A DNA stretch of 64,000 bases from Annona cherimola (GCA_030490835.1 CM059971.1:44874012-44938011), one strand, 5' to 3'. Positions 1 through 11,779 are shown, counted from the stretch's first letter. Notes: generated from the letters alone by a model not told the origin. Numbers and translations: made by a program.

Positions 1-3000
1 GCAAAAAAGACAAATAAAATACATAAACCATTTTCATAAATGCATTTGCATAAAAAAATTCCTTTCATTCCTATTATTTACACTTTTGTGTAAAACACCC
101 TATTTTTAGGGTAATCATTTCATAAAAATTCCTTTAGGATAACTTTCATAAAAATATACTTTCATGTCCCAATCTTTATGCTTTTCAAAAGTAAAATATA
201 AGAAAATGCATTTCTCTCCATCCAGTAGTGACACTTAGTATGTGATCATGCTATCTTTTGGAAGAGAATCCTTAACAGCACGCTAGCCAGGCGGCTGTTC
301 CTTTATCCTACTCCCATCTCAGGGAGGGCGCCACTGGCACTCCGGCCACCCCTTAGCGACTTGGCATTATGTAGAGTGGGCCCTGGTCATCCCGACTGTG
401 CTCTACAACCGGCCTATTCCTTGTACTGGGGCACCATACATCATCTTGAAGAACCGTAGTCCGTTTGGTTTAAAGAACCACATACCGCATCCCATGTCCT
501 TTTAAACTAGGATCACAGACCGCTGCTTGCGTCCATACTCACAAAACATCTTAGACCGAAGTCTATATTTTTAAAAAATTATTTTCAAAAACACATCACA
601 GACTGCAGTTTGTGTCAACTTGTAAAGCGAGCGCACCCACTTTAAACAAGTTGTCATTTGAAATCTAATTTTAAGATGACCTTCCTTAAATTCTTTTAGA
701 AACATTTTGATTAAAACATTTTGATAAACATTTGAAATGTTTGAAAAATAATACATCTTAAAATCCTTATAAAAGAATTTCAAAACCTTTGAATTTTCAA
801 CCACCCTAATAATCAAATTATTATCCACCTATCTATTATATCATTTTTACATAAGGGGGCTTGCATAATCTTTTGCATACCATTTTGTAACCCGAAATCA
901 AACCATTTTATGAAATCAACATAGGAGGTTGGTCATTCTTAAATCCCCTTCAACACATCCGTATAAATATTTTTTAAAATATTTTCAACATAGATTTCCT
1001 TATCTAAAGAAAATCAAAACTTTTTCGAATATCATTTCAAAACATATGGACTATGTCCAAATCATTGTTTATATTTAAATATCAATACATCAATTCCCGT
1101 TTTCTTTTTCTTTCATAAACATAATTATTTATCATGAAACATGATAAAAAAATTAAAAACTTATTTACATTTGTTGCTTTGTGAAAAAGGGCAAAATTCT
1201 ATTTTTCTCATAAAATAATTTTGAAACAACATCATAAAGAACTTGCTTGCATAAAAGAAAATTCTTAAAACTATCGACATTAAACATAAAATCCTTTGAA
1301 AACATTATCATGGAAAACTTGCTTACTCATAAGCAAAATTCTCAATTTCATTAACATAAAGCATTGCCAATCTTTGGCAACACTGATGATAAAATCCTTA
1401 TCTTAAAACGTATTGCTTGCTTCCCATGAAGCAAGCATTGAGGCTCTTCCTTAAAGTCATTCTTTTCCAAAACTTATGACTTTTCATTAAAGCCGTCATT
1501 TTTCAAAACTTGTGGCTTTTCATTAAAGCCATCATTTTCAAAACTTGTGTTTACCCATTCCTTAAAACATAAACATAAATATTTTAATCATATTAATCAC
1601 ATCGAAAGAAAATAACATTTTAGAAAGTTTGCTTGCTTACCTGAGATCGCCATAATCCTTTTCTTCCATTCTTTTCCTTGCCTTTGCCTAGATAAATGAA
1701 AATAACATTTCATTTATTGACATCATCCTTAAATACTTATATTCCTTAGGTTTTTCAACCTACATAAGTTCATCTAGCTTAAACCAGTTGTCTTTCAAGT
1801 CGGGTATTCATATGTATCGACATAGCCTATACATATCAAATCATCCATTCATTTTTAATACCCTTAAGTAAGGTAAACTTACATGCATATAACAATCATT
1901 CATTAAATCATTATTTGGAAGTTCATTACCTCCATTTATAATTTTTAACATATTTTTCATTTTTCATAAAATGGTGCTCATTTTAAGCACTTAGTTGCTA
2001 ACTTAGACATCATATAATAATCTCAAATTTTAAGATTATCATTATTTACTTAAATAGTACCCTAATCCACATTTTTCATCATGTTGTTATGAATTTTTTC
2101 ATTTTAACAGCTTACATAATCCATATATCATTTATTCATACTTATCTCTTCATATATGTCCATTTCTCAACACATAGATCATGTGTTTCTTAAAAATTTT
2201 CAACACAGCAACTTGTCTATAATTTCAGCATGATTAAACCCCTTAATTAACACATAATTTAGGGTTTAATTTTAGATTTATAATCCATTCATCATAGGAT
2301 TCCAAAACAGCAACATTAGAACCCGTTTTTCATCATTTCAATGCTTATTTTGACACTTAATTCAAAACAGATTTCTAATTCATAAATTCCAGCAATTAAT
2401 CATGTTTTTCTTAACCCAAATTTATTTTATTAACACATTTTTAAAATTCATATATTGGTTGCTTCCAAAATAGTAACTTCCATATATATTTTGGGTACCC
2501 TCCGCACCCCTCTTTGAACATCCCTTTGCATATCTTTAAAAAATCATATTTAGGATAATCTTGTTTACCTCTAATAGGTTAAACCCTCATAATCACTTGT
2601 TTATATCTGATTATAACTTAAATTACATCACAAAACCTGGAATTTAACATTTATCTTGATTTATTCCTTAAGCTGTCCATAATACTGGATTCAGGCACAC
2701 TGAATTCTCAAAATCTTGAATTAATATCAAATCAAGCAATTTTCATCTGAAATTTCTACCATACCTTAATAAATACATTAATTAATCTAAATAAATATTT
2801 TCAGCATGAAATATTTATTATTTCTATTTATGTTTGTATTTTTACTTTGCTGGAAAGCAGCATCCGTTTTCAGACACCCTGAATCACGTAAACTATGGGG
2901 TATATTTATACCCATCAAAACCTAATTTTTATTTTGGTTATGTGATTATAAATATGTCTTATATATCCTGTAAAATATTTAAACCAAAATTAATTGTATA

Positions 3001-4338
3001 AAAATTATTAAAAATCATTTTCTACAGCTGATCCTGTCACCCATTCTACCCTATTTAGGTTGATCTTCTAAGATTTTTAATTTGAAACCTGCTTACTATT
3101 TCAATCTAAAATTATTTTATCCCCTTAATAAAAATATAATGAGCTTGGAAACAAATTTTCATGGTGAAAATCCTTCATTTACTATTTCTTTCATATTTTG
3201 GTTTATAACATGATATAACTTCCAGATTTGAAGTATAAAATCAAATTTAACATATACTTACTTGATTAATTGGTAATCCCTCCTTTGAGCACTTGAAATT
3301 CCCTTCTTTTCTTCATGATTTCTTTCCTTGGATCGTTTCATCCATTTCCCCTTTGATTTTTATTATTTTTTTCTCCCAAATAGAAGTCTGGAACATCCAC
3401 GCTGCCTGCTTATATAGGCATAAATTTTTCAATTTTACCTTTACAATTTCGACCCAAAATGGAGGGTAAAGTTTTGAAAATTTACCCTATAGTTTACTCA
3501 AAAATTTTTCAGCCACATATTTAATCATTTAATATTATTTTTGGATTTTTTTCCACAGCTATATCCAGCTTTTAAATAAAGTTGTCCACTTAGACAACCC
3601 TAATTAGCAGCCCTATTTTTCGTATTTTCTTAATTATTTTGGCTGCCAAATTTTCACATAGGACATTCCTTATCCCTTAAGAAATGTGGCAGAACCACCT
3701 CTAAGTAAATTACATGATTTATATTTCATAAAGACTATAAATTCAATACATTAATGGGATATCAACCTGTCTACTTGGTGGGGTCCACTTATCATGGACT
3801 TTTTGGCATTTTATTGCCACAAAAGTCATCCCAAATCTCATCCACTATTCACCCTAGCTGCCTAGGTCATTAAAATGCATATTTTCTATTTTTTAAAATT
3901 CAAAAATCCCATGCAATAGCCCCTTGATCGTCCATGTGTGGGCCACGTACATTGTCTCACTTGATCTAGCTCATTAGCTCCTTATTTATATCATTAATAA
4001 CTTGATTTTATCATCATTAGCTTAATCCAAGCCTCTCATTGCATAGATCTTATAATTTTAACCGTTCATTTCAAATTTCATCTCAATCCGACTTTTATCG
4101 CTCAAGTTATGACCATTTGAAGTTTTGGATGGTAATTATCAATTTTCACCCTAATTTCATCCTTATTTTCATAATCCACATTTCCATAAGATTAAGCACA
4201 AAATTATGTCCTTACCTTTCAATTTTTATCTTAATCCGCCTTACCGGCGTTGAGTTATGTATTTTCTAGCATTTGCTACCTTTATTCCATAATTAACAAC
4301 ATAATCTCCATTAGTTAACCCATAATATATGAGCTAAT
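1..4338 (-). mobile_element. Distal part of 3' LTR of chromovirus A (truncated by window start)
   Basis: No gene is visible. This AT-rich stretch is the continuation of the LTR that begins on the minus strand at 13925 and is interrupted at 13715 by solo LTR B'. The join is supported by the uninterrupted copy at 18838-18870, which reads straight across the break. The segment shares long blocks with the LTRs at 16468-19062 and about 59424-63925: the GC-richer block at 240-560, the text near 1380-1560, and the block at 3780-4330. The 5' LTR copy of A lacks about 3.2 kb that is present here (roughly 550-3790). The visible LTR is already over 4.5 kb and still open at base 1, so the full LTR is probably more than 5 kb, as in solo LTR I. 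Confidence 0.8.
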
Positions 4339-5702
4339 TGTTGGTCCCGAGTTAATGGCAAAACCCAAGAGGGGAGGGGTGAATTGGGTTCTTATAAAAT
4401 TCTTCGGTAAATTAAAACTTAACCCCTTGAAAGCTTAATCCCCTTGATTAAAACAAATAGAGAGCAATGAAATAGTGAAAGCAATAAGGTAAACAGTAGG
4501 CAAGATTTATAGTGGTTCGGGCAACCTCTCCCTACTCCACTCTTCCAAGCTCACACACCGTTGTGACTTGGGTTCCACTATGTATTCCGCGAATACACTT
4601 AGAGACTCCGCTCTCTTCTAGATTCCAGCTCTAGGGGGCATACACAAACAGAGCCTATGCTCTCTTCTAGATTCTAGCTCTAGGCGGCTTGTACACTTGA
4701 TACAAGTAGGTGATGAGTTCAACTCCAATCACAACTCTACTTGTAATGTCTTGGTTTGTTACAATACACTCAAACCAAGACCAATAACAAAGAGTAATGA
4801 AAATAAGGAAGATCTACACTTTACAGAGTTGTGTAGGCAAGATTGAGCTTGAGGAAGAACTTGTAAAAGCAACCGGTTGTATGTCGTTGAAGCTACTTGC
4901 AACTTGAAGCTCTTTCTTCCTTTGAAAATGTATAGATCACTCAAATTTAGAGAAAAGCAAATGGTAGCTCTTGTTTGCACTTCTTTTCTCTCTTTAGACA
5001 ATGTAGTTTATTATATTCTCGTTTGCTTGAGTGACTATTTATAGAATGGGGAAGATTTGAACATTATAGAAGTGGTTGGCGCGCAATAAATATTCCAACG
5101 TTCAAAAATTCGAACGTTGGTTCCCCAAGTCGCAGGTGGAGTCGACTTCGTCTGCGACTTGGCTTCCCAAGTCGCAACTGGAGTCGACTTCGTTTGCGAC
5201 TTCAGTTCCAAGTCTGAGATTAGGTCGACTTGGTTTCAGACTTGACCTCAAGTCGATCTTGGAGTCGACTTGGGTTGCGACTTGACCTGTTCTTGTGCTG
5301 AAATTTGTTTGGTCCTTGCTTGATTTCTTCTAGCTTGCTTAGCTTTCCTTCTTGAATCATTTACTTCTGAAATGGCTTCTAATATTTGCAAAACTCCTTG
5401 AAGAACTTGACTTAGTTGCTTTTGATAGTAGTCTTCATGACTTGAACTTCTTCATCTTCAACTACGTTCGAAGTTGTGCCTTGGACTTGAGAGACTTGAG
5501 TTGATAGTGAGCTTATACCCTTGATTTGGATATGAAAATCCCAAGTTGATCTTGAAAATGAGCTTGAGTTTGTATTTTGGACATTGAAGAACTCAAGTCG
5601 ATCTTGGGGTCGACTTCATCTGCGACTTCACCCAAGTCGCACCTGGAGTCGACTTCGTCTGCGACTTCGGCATTTTTGTGCCCCAAAATCAGCTCTGGAG
5701 TA

Positions 5703-5707
5703 TTTTT
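5703..5707. repeat. Target-site duplication of element B (left copy)
   Basis: TTTTT immediately precedes the LTR start at 5708. The same five bases follow the other LTR at 13390-13394. Confidence 0.85.
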
Positions 5708-6342
5708 TGTTGGGTCCCGAATAGATGGCAAAACCCAAGAGGGGAGGGGTGAATTGGGTTCTTAAAAATTTCTTTTGGTAACTTAAAAACTTAACCCCTT
5801 GTAGAATTAATCCCCTTTAATGAAGAAACTGAATGGAAAGCAAAGTAATAAAGAGAGCAGAAATAAAAGCAAGTAGACAAGGATTTTATAGTGGTTCGGG
5901 CAACCTCCCTACTCCACTCTTCCAAGCTCACACACCTTGTGACTTGGGTTCCACTATTGTATTCTCTCAATACAATTAGAGCCTCTTGCTCTCTTCTAGA
6001 TTCAAAGCTCTAGGGGGCATCAACAACTAGCACAAGTAGGTGATGAGTCACACTCCAATCACACACTACTTTGCTATCACTTGATCTTAGCTACCCAAGC
6101 TAAATCAAGTTCAATACAAACAAATAATCAATGAAAGTAAACTACACTTTACAGGTGTGTAGAAACGATTTAGCGCAGGGAAGAACTTGTAGATGATGGC
6201 TTTGAAGTTTCTGAATGTAGCTCTTGCAACTTGAAGCACAATTCTTCCTCTCTTGATTGGCTTGATCATTTTAATGCTCTTGTAGATAGGAGTTATGCTC
6301 ACTTAATGTTTTCCAACTACTTCCCTCGTTCACATTAACTCC

Positions 6343-6350
6343 CTTTTATA
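6343..6350 (-). promoter_or_regulatory. TATA box of Sirevirus B LTR (3' copy)
   Basis: The minus strand reads TATAAAAG, followed by GGAGTTAATGTG. It sits within the LTR and directly downstream (minus strand) of the palindromic cluster 6366-6411. The 5' LTR has the same box at 12463-12470, which would drive the genomic RNA. The start site would be about 30 bases further along the minus strand. Confidence 0.6.
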
Positions 6351-6365
6351 ATTTTGGAGGGAATC

Positions 6366-6411
6366 CGAACGTTAGAAGGTAGGTGGCGCGCATTTAATGC
6401 GCCAACGTTCG
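6366..6411. promoter_or_regulatory. Nested palindrome upstream of the LTR TATA box
   Basis: Outer arms CGAACGTT (6366-6373) and AACGTTCG (6404-6411) flank an inner palindrome GGCGC GCATTTAATGC GCC (6385-6403). The same structure occurs in the 5' LTR (12486-12531) and in solo LTR M near 51770. A partly rearranged form is in B' near 5078-5117. Its conservation over diverged LTRs suggests a cis-acting role in U3. Confidence 0.6.
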
Positions 6412-6435
6412 AATTAATTCCGACTGTTGCGACCC

Positions 6436-7132
6436 AAGTCGCATGTGGAGTCGACTTCGGATGCGACTTCGCCCAAGTCGCAGATGGAGTCGACTTCGGG
6501 TGCGACTTCGCTTCTCCGTCGCAACTTCAAGTTCCAGTCAGGGTCGACTTGGGTTCACGACTTGACCCAAGTCGCAGGTGAAGTCGACTTCGGGTGCGAC
6601 TTCACCTTGGCAGTTGGTTTTATGAACTTGGAAGATGATTCGTTTTGCTTAGGCTTTCTTCTTTCAGTCCTTTTGATTCTTGGAATGGCTCCTCATACTT
6701 ATAGATCTTGTGAACCTTGAAGAACTTGACTTTGATTCTTCCTGGATTAGCTTGATCCTTGTGAATCTTTGAAGGAATTGAGTCTTGCTTGGAATTTGAA
6801 ACACTTGAGTTGATAATGAGCTTGTTTTCTGAAAAAATAGCTTCTGCCTGATCGAAGTCGATGTCGGAGTCGACTTCGGCTGCGACTTCACCTCAAGTCG
6901 CACGTGGAGTCGACTTGGGGTGCGACTTCGGCATTCTGCTGTTTCGAATTCAACTCTGGAAGGTTTCGCCCGACTGAAGTCTATGGTGAGGTCGACTTCG
7001 TTTGCGACTTGGCTACCCAAGTCGCAGGTGGAGTCGACTTGGCCTGCGACTTCACCTTCCCTTCTTCCGTTTTCAACTCTGGACAGTTCTGCATGTTTGA
7101 AGTCGATCTTGGAGTCGACTTGGGGAACGACT
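6436..7132. repeat. Cluster of 34-bp palindromic GTCGAC-centred repeats in LTR
   Basis: About nine units occur, for example at 6436-6469, 6475-6508, 6569-6602, near 6856, 6895, 7019 and 7100. The typical unit has arms AAGTCGCA and TGCGACTT around a centre AGTCGACT. Units are interspersed and not strictly tandem. The same cluster is in the 5' LTR (12556-13252), B', M and K. Sireviruses are known for conserved palindromic repeats in their LTRs; the exact motif here differs from the maize version I know of. Confidence 0.8.
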
Positions 7133-7269
7133 TGGCCTTCCAACTTGATTTTCTTCAAATGTATATTCCTTAAGACATTTCACAAGCTTGTTAGTAGCCA
7201 AGACTTTCTCAAATTGATTTGTTAATCATCAAAACATAGATTTAGCTAGTTTTCCTCATGTTTCCAACA

Positions 7270-7545
7270 ATCTCCCCCTTTTTGATGATTGACAAAACCG
7301 ATTTGAGTGGATACCTTTCATTTAAATAAATAAGCTCATATTCATAATGCAAACATTCAAAGTATTCATTTAAGCATATACATATCCTACTCTTCTCTCC
7401 TTAAATCTCTCTCCCCTTTAATCATAAAGACTTATACTCAAATAACTTATACTCAAATCCTCTTCTTCTCCCCATTCTTAAATCTCTCTCCCCCTTTTTG
7501 TCAATATATCAAAAATGGGTGCTCCCCCTAAATGGGTGCTCCCCC
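7270..7545 (-). promoter_or_regulatory. Multiple polypurine tracts before the 3' LTR
   Basis: Reading the minus strand toward the LTR, there are two copies of GGGGGAGCACCCATTT (7515-7545), an AAAAAGGGGGAGAGAGATTT tract (7480-7500), further GGGGAGA-type tracts (7410-7475) and the tract AAAAAGGGGGAGAT directly against the LTR start (7270-7284). The last is the functional position for plus-strand priming. Repetition of the tract in this interval is a recognised Sirevirus trait. Confidence 0.75.
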
Positions 7546-7557
7546 TCAATTTATGCT

Positions 7558-9117
7558 TTAAGTTAGTTCAAGCATTCCCATGTCATTTCTAAGCTTATAA
7601 AATGCTTCTTTTGCTAGGGGTTTAGTGAATATATCTGCAACTTGATCCTCAGTTCTTACATATACCAAACATATGTCATGATTTTCTACATGTTCTCTAA
7701 TGAAATGATGTCTAAGGTCTATATGTTTGGTCCTAGAATGCAAGACTGGATTCTTGGTTAGACATATGGCACTTGTATTATCACATTTGATAGGTATATC
7801 TTTGAAATCCATGCCATAGTCCCTAAGTTGTTGTTTCATCCAAAGTAATTGGGCACAACAGCTCCCGGCGGCAATATATTCGGCTTCCGCCGTAGATAGA
7901 GCAACACTAGTTTGTTTTCTTGAAAACCATGAAACCAACATGCTTCCAAGAAACTGACATGTTCCACTAGTGCTTTTTCTATCTACTTTGTAACCAGCAA
8001 AATCCGCATCCGAGTAGCCGATTAGATCAAAATTAGAGCCCTTTGGATACCATAGTCCTAAATTGGTAGTGTCTACTAGATATCTAAAAATTCTTTTCAC
8101 AGCTACCAAGTGTGATTCTTTTGGGCATGATTGAAATCTAGAGCACATACACACACTAAACAAAATATCTGGCCTAGAAGCAGTTAAATACAATAAGGAT
8201 CCTATCATGCTTCTATACAATTTTAAATCAACTACTTTGCCCTTCTCATCTTTGTCCATTTTGATTGTGGAGCTCATAGGTGTGCTTGCTCCTTTGCTGT
8301 GCTCCATGCCAAACTTCTTTAGCATTTTCTTGATATACTTGGACTGGTTAATGAAAATTCCTTCATGTAATTGCTTGATTTGCAGTCCAAGGAAGAAATT
8401 GAGCTCTCCCATCATGCTCATCTCAAATTCTTTCTGCATGAGCTCAGAAAATTCTTGGCAAAGAGTTTCATTAGTAGCACCAAAAATAATATCATCAATA
8501 TAAATTTGAATGATTAATATATCCTTTCCATTGTACTTAATAAATAGAGTGGTGTCTACCTTTCCCTTTTGAAAGTTATGATCAATCAAAAACTTGCTTA
8601 GTCTATCATACCAAGCCCTTGGAGCTTGTTTTAATCCATATAATGCTTTGGTTAATTTGTAAACATACTTTGATTGATCCTTTTCTTCAAATCCAGGTGG
8701 TTGCTCAACATACACATCTTCATATATATAACTATTCAGAAATGCACTTTTGACATCCATTTGAAACAATTTAAAGTTCATGTGAGATGCAAAAGCTAGT
8801 AAGATGCGAATTGCCTCTAATCTAGCAACCGGGGCATAGGATTCTTCAAAATCTATTCCTTCTTCTTGTGAGTACCCCTTTGCCACAAGTCTAGCTTTGT
8901 TTCTCACTACTAGTCCACTTTCATCTAATTTGTTCCTAAAGACCCACTTGGTGCCAATAATAGTACAATCATTTGGTCTAAGAACAAGGTGCCAAACTTT
9001 ATTTCTTTCAAATTGATTTAGCTCTTCTTGCATTGCTATAATCCAGTTTTCATCATCAAGAGCTTGTTCAATATTAGAAGGTTCAATCTTGGATACAAAA
9101 GCATATTGTCCACACAC
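7558..9117 (-). CDS. Sirevirus B pol: reverse transcriptase and RNase H block
   Basis: A 519-residue uninterrupted block encoding the copia RT (RVT_2) and RNase H, which copy genomic RNA to DNA in the virus-like particle. Visible motifs are [11 protein letters not shown] (first catalytic Asp, residue 121), [20 protein letters not shown] at 206-210 (catalytic Asp pair), then the RNase H features [20 protein letters not shown] and [12 protein letters not shown], ending with the usual [11 protein letters not shown] tail. The block is only open from GTG at 9117 because a TAA lies in frame at 9148-9150; in the parent it was continuous with the integrase block upstream. It ends 288 bp before the 3' LTR, leaving no room for an envelope-like gene. 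All catalytic residues are present, so decay is recent. Confidence 0.95.
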   Translation of the reverse strand: MCGQYAFVSKIEPSNIEQALDDENWIIAMQEELNQFERNKVWHLVLRPNDCTIIGTKWVFRNKLDESGLVVRNKARLVAKGYSQEEGIDFEESYAPVARLEAIRILLAFASHMNFKLFQMDVKSAFLNSYIYEDVYVEQPPGFEEKDQSKYVYKLTKALYGLKQAPRAWYDRLSKFLIDHNFQKGKVDTTLFIKYNGKDILIIQIYIDDIIFGATNETLCQEFSELMQKEFEMSMMGELNFFLGLQIKQLHEGIFINQSKYIKKMLKKFGMEHSKGASTPMSSTIKMDKDEKGKVVDLKLYRSMIGSLLYLTASRPDILFSVCMCSRFQSCPKESHLVAVKRIFRYLVDTTNLGLWYPKGSNFDLIGYSDADFAGYKVDRKSTSGTCQFLGSMLVSWFSRKQTSVALSTAEAEYIAAGSCCAQLLWMKQQLRDYGMDFKDIPIKCDNTSAICLTKNPVLHSRTKHIDLRHHFIREHVENHDICLVYVRTEDQVADIFTKPLAKEAFYKLRNDMGMLELT

Positions 9118-9390
9118 ATTTTGCTTTGACCTTCTAGTTTTTACACCTTAATACACATTTCCTATAACTTGCTCAATTGGATGTGCATGATTGAATTTTA
9201 AATCAGTTGGAGGTTTATAGGAATTGTTACCTTCACTTACCCTTTCCTCCATGGATTCTTCTTGCTTTTCCATATGCAATTTTTCAAGATTGCTTGTTAT
9301 GTCATCTGCATCACTTAGATCATCTTTTCTTTTAAAGCATGTATTAGTTTCATCAAAAATAACATGTATGGATTCTTCTACAACTTGGTT
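9118..9390 (-). pseudogene. Sirevirus B pol linker between integrase and RT, two nonsense codons
   Basis: This segment stays in the pol frame and links the two large blocks. It reads NQVVEESIHVIF and later [24 protein letters not shown]. The stops at 9391-9393 and 9148-9150 are the only interruptions of the 3.1-kb pol frame. The second is probably CAA to TAA. Low conservation is normal for this linker in copia elements. Confidence 0.8.
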
Positions 9391-10656
9391 TCATTTATTG
9401 AAAACTCTATATGCTTTGCTATTTGATGAATAACCAAGGAATATTGCTTCATCACTTTTAGCATCAAGTTTTCCCACGTTGGTTTTTCCATTGTTCAGAA
9501 CATAACATGTGCATCCAAAAGCATGAAAATAAGATATGTTTGGTTTCCTTCCTTTCCATAGCTCATATGGGGTCTTTTTCAAGATTGCTCTAATGGTAAC
9601 TCGATTCAATACATGACAAGCTGTACTTACAGCTTCACCCCAAAACTTCTTAGATAATTTGCTCTCATTTAGCATAGTTCTAGCCATCTCTTGTATAGTT
9701 CTATTTTTCCTCTCCACTACTCCATTTTGTTGTGGAGTCCTTGGTGCAGAAAATGTGTGATGAATTCCTTTTTCATTACATAATTCTATGAATCGTTTGT
9801 TCTCAAATTCACCACCATGGTCACTTCTTATAGTCATAATAGTACTTTGTTTTTCATTTTCCACTAAGTTTACAAACGTTGCAAACATAGAGAAGGCTTC
9901 ATCTTTGCTAGCTAAAAGAATTATCCATGTGAATCTTGAAAAGTCATCAACAATTACAAATACATATTTCTTTCCACCAATGGTTAAAACGTCGGATGGC
10001 CCATATAGATCCATGTGTAGCAATTCAAGTGGCCTAGTGGTGGAAATCTCCTTTTTGGTAGAAAAAGACATCTTTGGTTGTTTAGATAATTGACATGCCT
10101 TACATAATTTATTTTTGTCATATTTCAACTTAGGCAAGCCTTCTACCAAACTCTTTTTCCATAGGGTCTTTATGTTTCTCATGTTTATATGCCCAAGTCT
10201 TTTATGCCAAACCCATGGATCATTATCAATGGCCATTAGACATTGACCATTTAGTTCATCAAGTGAAACCAAATATACATTTCCATGTCTTTTTCCACTA
10301 AACATGATATGTTCACCATCAAATACATTGCATATAGATGATTCAAACACAACCTTATATCCTTTATCACATAATTGGCTAATACTCATTAAGTTATGCT
10401 TGAGTCCTTCAACAAACAAAACATCCTCCATGCATGCATTTGAGCTACTGTAAATATTTCCTTTACCTTTGATTTTACCTTTCTCATTATTTCCAAAGGC
10501 AATAGTTCCGTCGTTGCAAGGCTTAAGTTTGTGAAACAAATTTCTTTCTCCAGTCATGTGCCTTGAACAACCGCTATCCATGAACCATACATTGTTTGCC
10601 TTTGCCTTTAAACAAATCTGAAAAATAAACAAGTAATTCTCATCTTTTTGGTACCC
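9391..10656 (-). CDS. Sirevirus B pol: protease and integrase block
   Basis: The frame is open from about 10656 to a TGA at 9391-9393. The aspartic protease motif DSGCSRHMTG lies near the start. It is followed by the pre-integrase zinc-binding region (HKRLGHIN, then CKACQLSKQ), and the integrase core with MDLYGP, RSDHGGEF and PQQNGVVERKN carrying the D, D and E that join viral DNA to the chromosome. The terminating TGA sits in the sequence VFNK-stop-NQVVEE and looks like a CGA to TGA change. The frame continues unbroken for 240 bp to a second stop (TAA, 9148-9150) and then into RT. Pol is in the +1 frame relative to gag, and the two overlap around 10640-10656. Confidence 0.92.
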   Translation of the reverse strand, partial: GYQKDENYLFIFQICLKAKANNVWFMDSGCSRHMTGERNLFHKLKPCNDGTIAFGNNEKGKIKGKGNIYSSSNACMEDVLFVEGLKHNLMSISQLCDKGYKVVFESSICNVFDGEHIMFSGKRHGNVYLVSLDELNGQCLMAIDNDPWVWHKRLGHINMRNIKTLWKKSLVEGLPKLKYDKNKLCKACQLSKQPKMSFSTKKEISTTRPLELLHMDLYGPSDVLTIGGKKYVFVIVDDFSRFTWIILLASKDEAFSMFATFVNLVENEKQSTIMTIRSDHGGEFENKRFIELCNEKGIHHTFSAPRTPQQNGVVERKNRTIQEMARTMLNESKLSKKFWGEAVSTACHVLNRVTIRAILKKTPYELWKGRKPNISYFHAFGCTCYVLNNGKTNVGKLDAKSDEAIFLGYSSNSKAYRVFNK

Positions 10657-11779
10657 ATTTTATGGGTCCAATTGGGTTAGTAATATTGTTCAACCTTTGT
10701 TGTTCTAATTTTGAAAGCCCAAATCTTGTGTTTCTTGGAACCCAAACTAATTTAGCACCATGGTCAAATAATCTCTTAAGGTTACACTTATAAACTTTAT
10801 GACCCATTTTGTTGCAAAAATTGCAAGTCATTGGTAATCTAGGAGTAAGCCTCCAAGTATATTTTGATTCAAATGTTGGCCTTCTAGTCCTCATAACATT
10901 TTTCATTTATGGCTTGTATATAGGTGCAGTTTTGGTTTGATATTTCCCAAGTGTAGGCACATTTGATTTGCCACTTTCTCCTTGCTCAAATGTATTGTAA
11001 CCAAGTCCTCTTTTATCAGTTTGTGAGGTCATATTCAGAAACATTCTTACATTTTCTCCTGGATTAGAGAACTTTGCTAATGATTCATTTAATGATTTGT
11101 TCTCTTTTCTTAGTTTCTCTATCTCTTTCAACAATGATTCATTTTCTTCTTTCAATTTTGTTGACATTAGTGAGCTAATTAGATCTTCTAGCTTTAGGGT
11201 GTTGAGGTCTTTTGCTTCTTCAATAGCTGTAATCTTTGGAGTCCATGAATCCGGTAGAGCTCTTAGTATCTTCATCACCTGTTCGGATTCAGAGATAGCT
11301 TTTCCAAGACCTTTGAGAGCATTAGTAATCTTAGAAAATCTTGCAAACATTTCAGAAATATTTTCAGTGTCTAGCATTCTGAAATTTTCAAACTCTCCAA
11401 TCAAAATGTTTCTCCTAGTCCCTTGGACTTGGGAGGTTCCTTCATAAATGGATGTTAGAGTATCCCATATCTCTTTTGCAGTCAAACAAGAAGATACTCT
11501 ATCATACTCCGAAGCCGTAAGAGCACAAAATAAAGAATTCATTGCCTTGGCATTGCTCTTGACAGTTCTAACTTCCTCTTCGGTCCACTTGGAAGCTCTT
11601 TCATCTATAGGCAAGATTACACCGTCTTGGATTGCAATCCAAGAGTCCATATCGGTAGCCATAATGAGTTGCTTCATACGAAGCTTCTAATAACCAAAGT
11701 TGTTCCCATCAAACAATGGTGGCCTTGTAAAAGATTGGCCCTCGGAAAAAGCGGGAACGGAAGTAGATTGGGATGCCAT
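10640..11779 (-). CDS. Sirevirus B gag (two internal stops)
   Basis: Gag forms the virus-like particle and binds genomic RNA. The start is ATG at 11779, 34 bases past the primer site, with the N-terminus MASQSTSVPAFSEGQSF. A TAG at 11687-11689 (residue 31, in PPLFDGNNFGY-stop-KLRMKQL) replaces a Trp expected in this family, consistent with TGG to TAG. The frame is then open from 11686 to 10910 and contains the copia gag domain, with IWDTLTSIYEGTSQVQ, EFENFRM, and LRALPDSW followed by ITAIEEAKDLNTL, which is Sirevirus-like. A coiled-coil-like run (KEENESLLKEIEKLRKENK) follows. A TAA at 10907-10909 splits off the C-terminal part, which has one CCHC knuckle (CNFCNKMGHKVYKC) and ends at TGA 10640-10642. 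Confidence 0.92.

Larger units (their letters stand above)
5708..7269 (-). repeat. 3' LTR of Sirevirus B
   Basis: The LTR opens TGTTGGGTCC and closes TTTCCAACA on the plus strand. It matches 11828-13389 with no indels and 7 substitutions that I can find. It carries a TATA box on the minus strand (6343-6350), a nested palindrome just upstream of it (6366-6411), and about nine 34-bp GTCGAC-centred repeats between 6436 and 7132. Open frames inside it (for example 6664-7158) are by-products of these repeats and not genes. Confidence 0.95.

Noticed and set aside
6436..7132. CRISPR-like look of regularly repeated palindromic 34-bp units
   Set aside because: Units are irregularly spaced, differ among themselves, lie in a eukaryotic LTR, and there are no spacers of constant length or cas genes.
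6664..7158. 164-residue minus-strand frame (and its near copy at 12784-13278)
   Set aside because: It lies wholly inside the Sirevirus LTR and translates the palindromic GTCGAC repeats; the opposite strand is open over the same repeats too. It is a by-product of the repeats.
7270..7557. Envelope-like gene after Sirevirus pol
   Set aside because: Only 288 bp separate pol and the LTR, filled with purine tracts; no frame of useful length.
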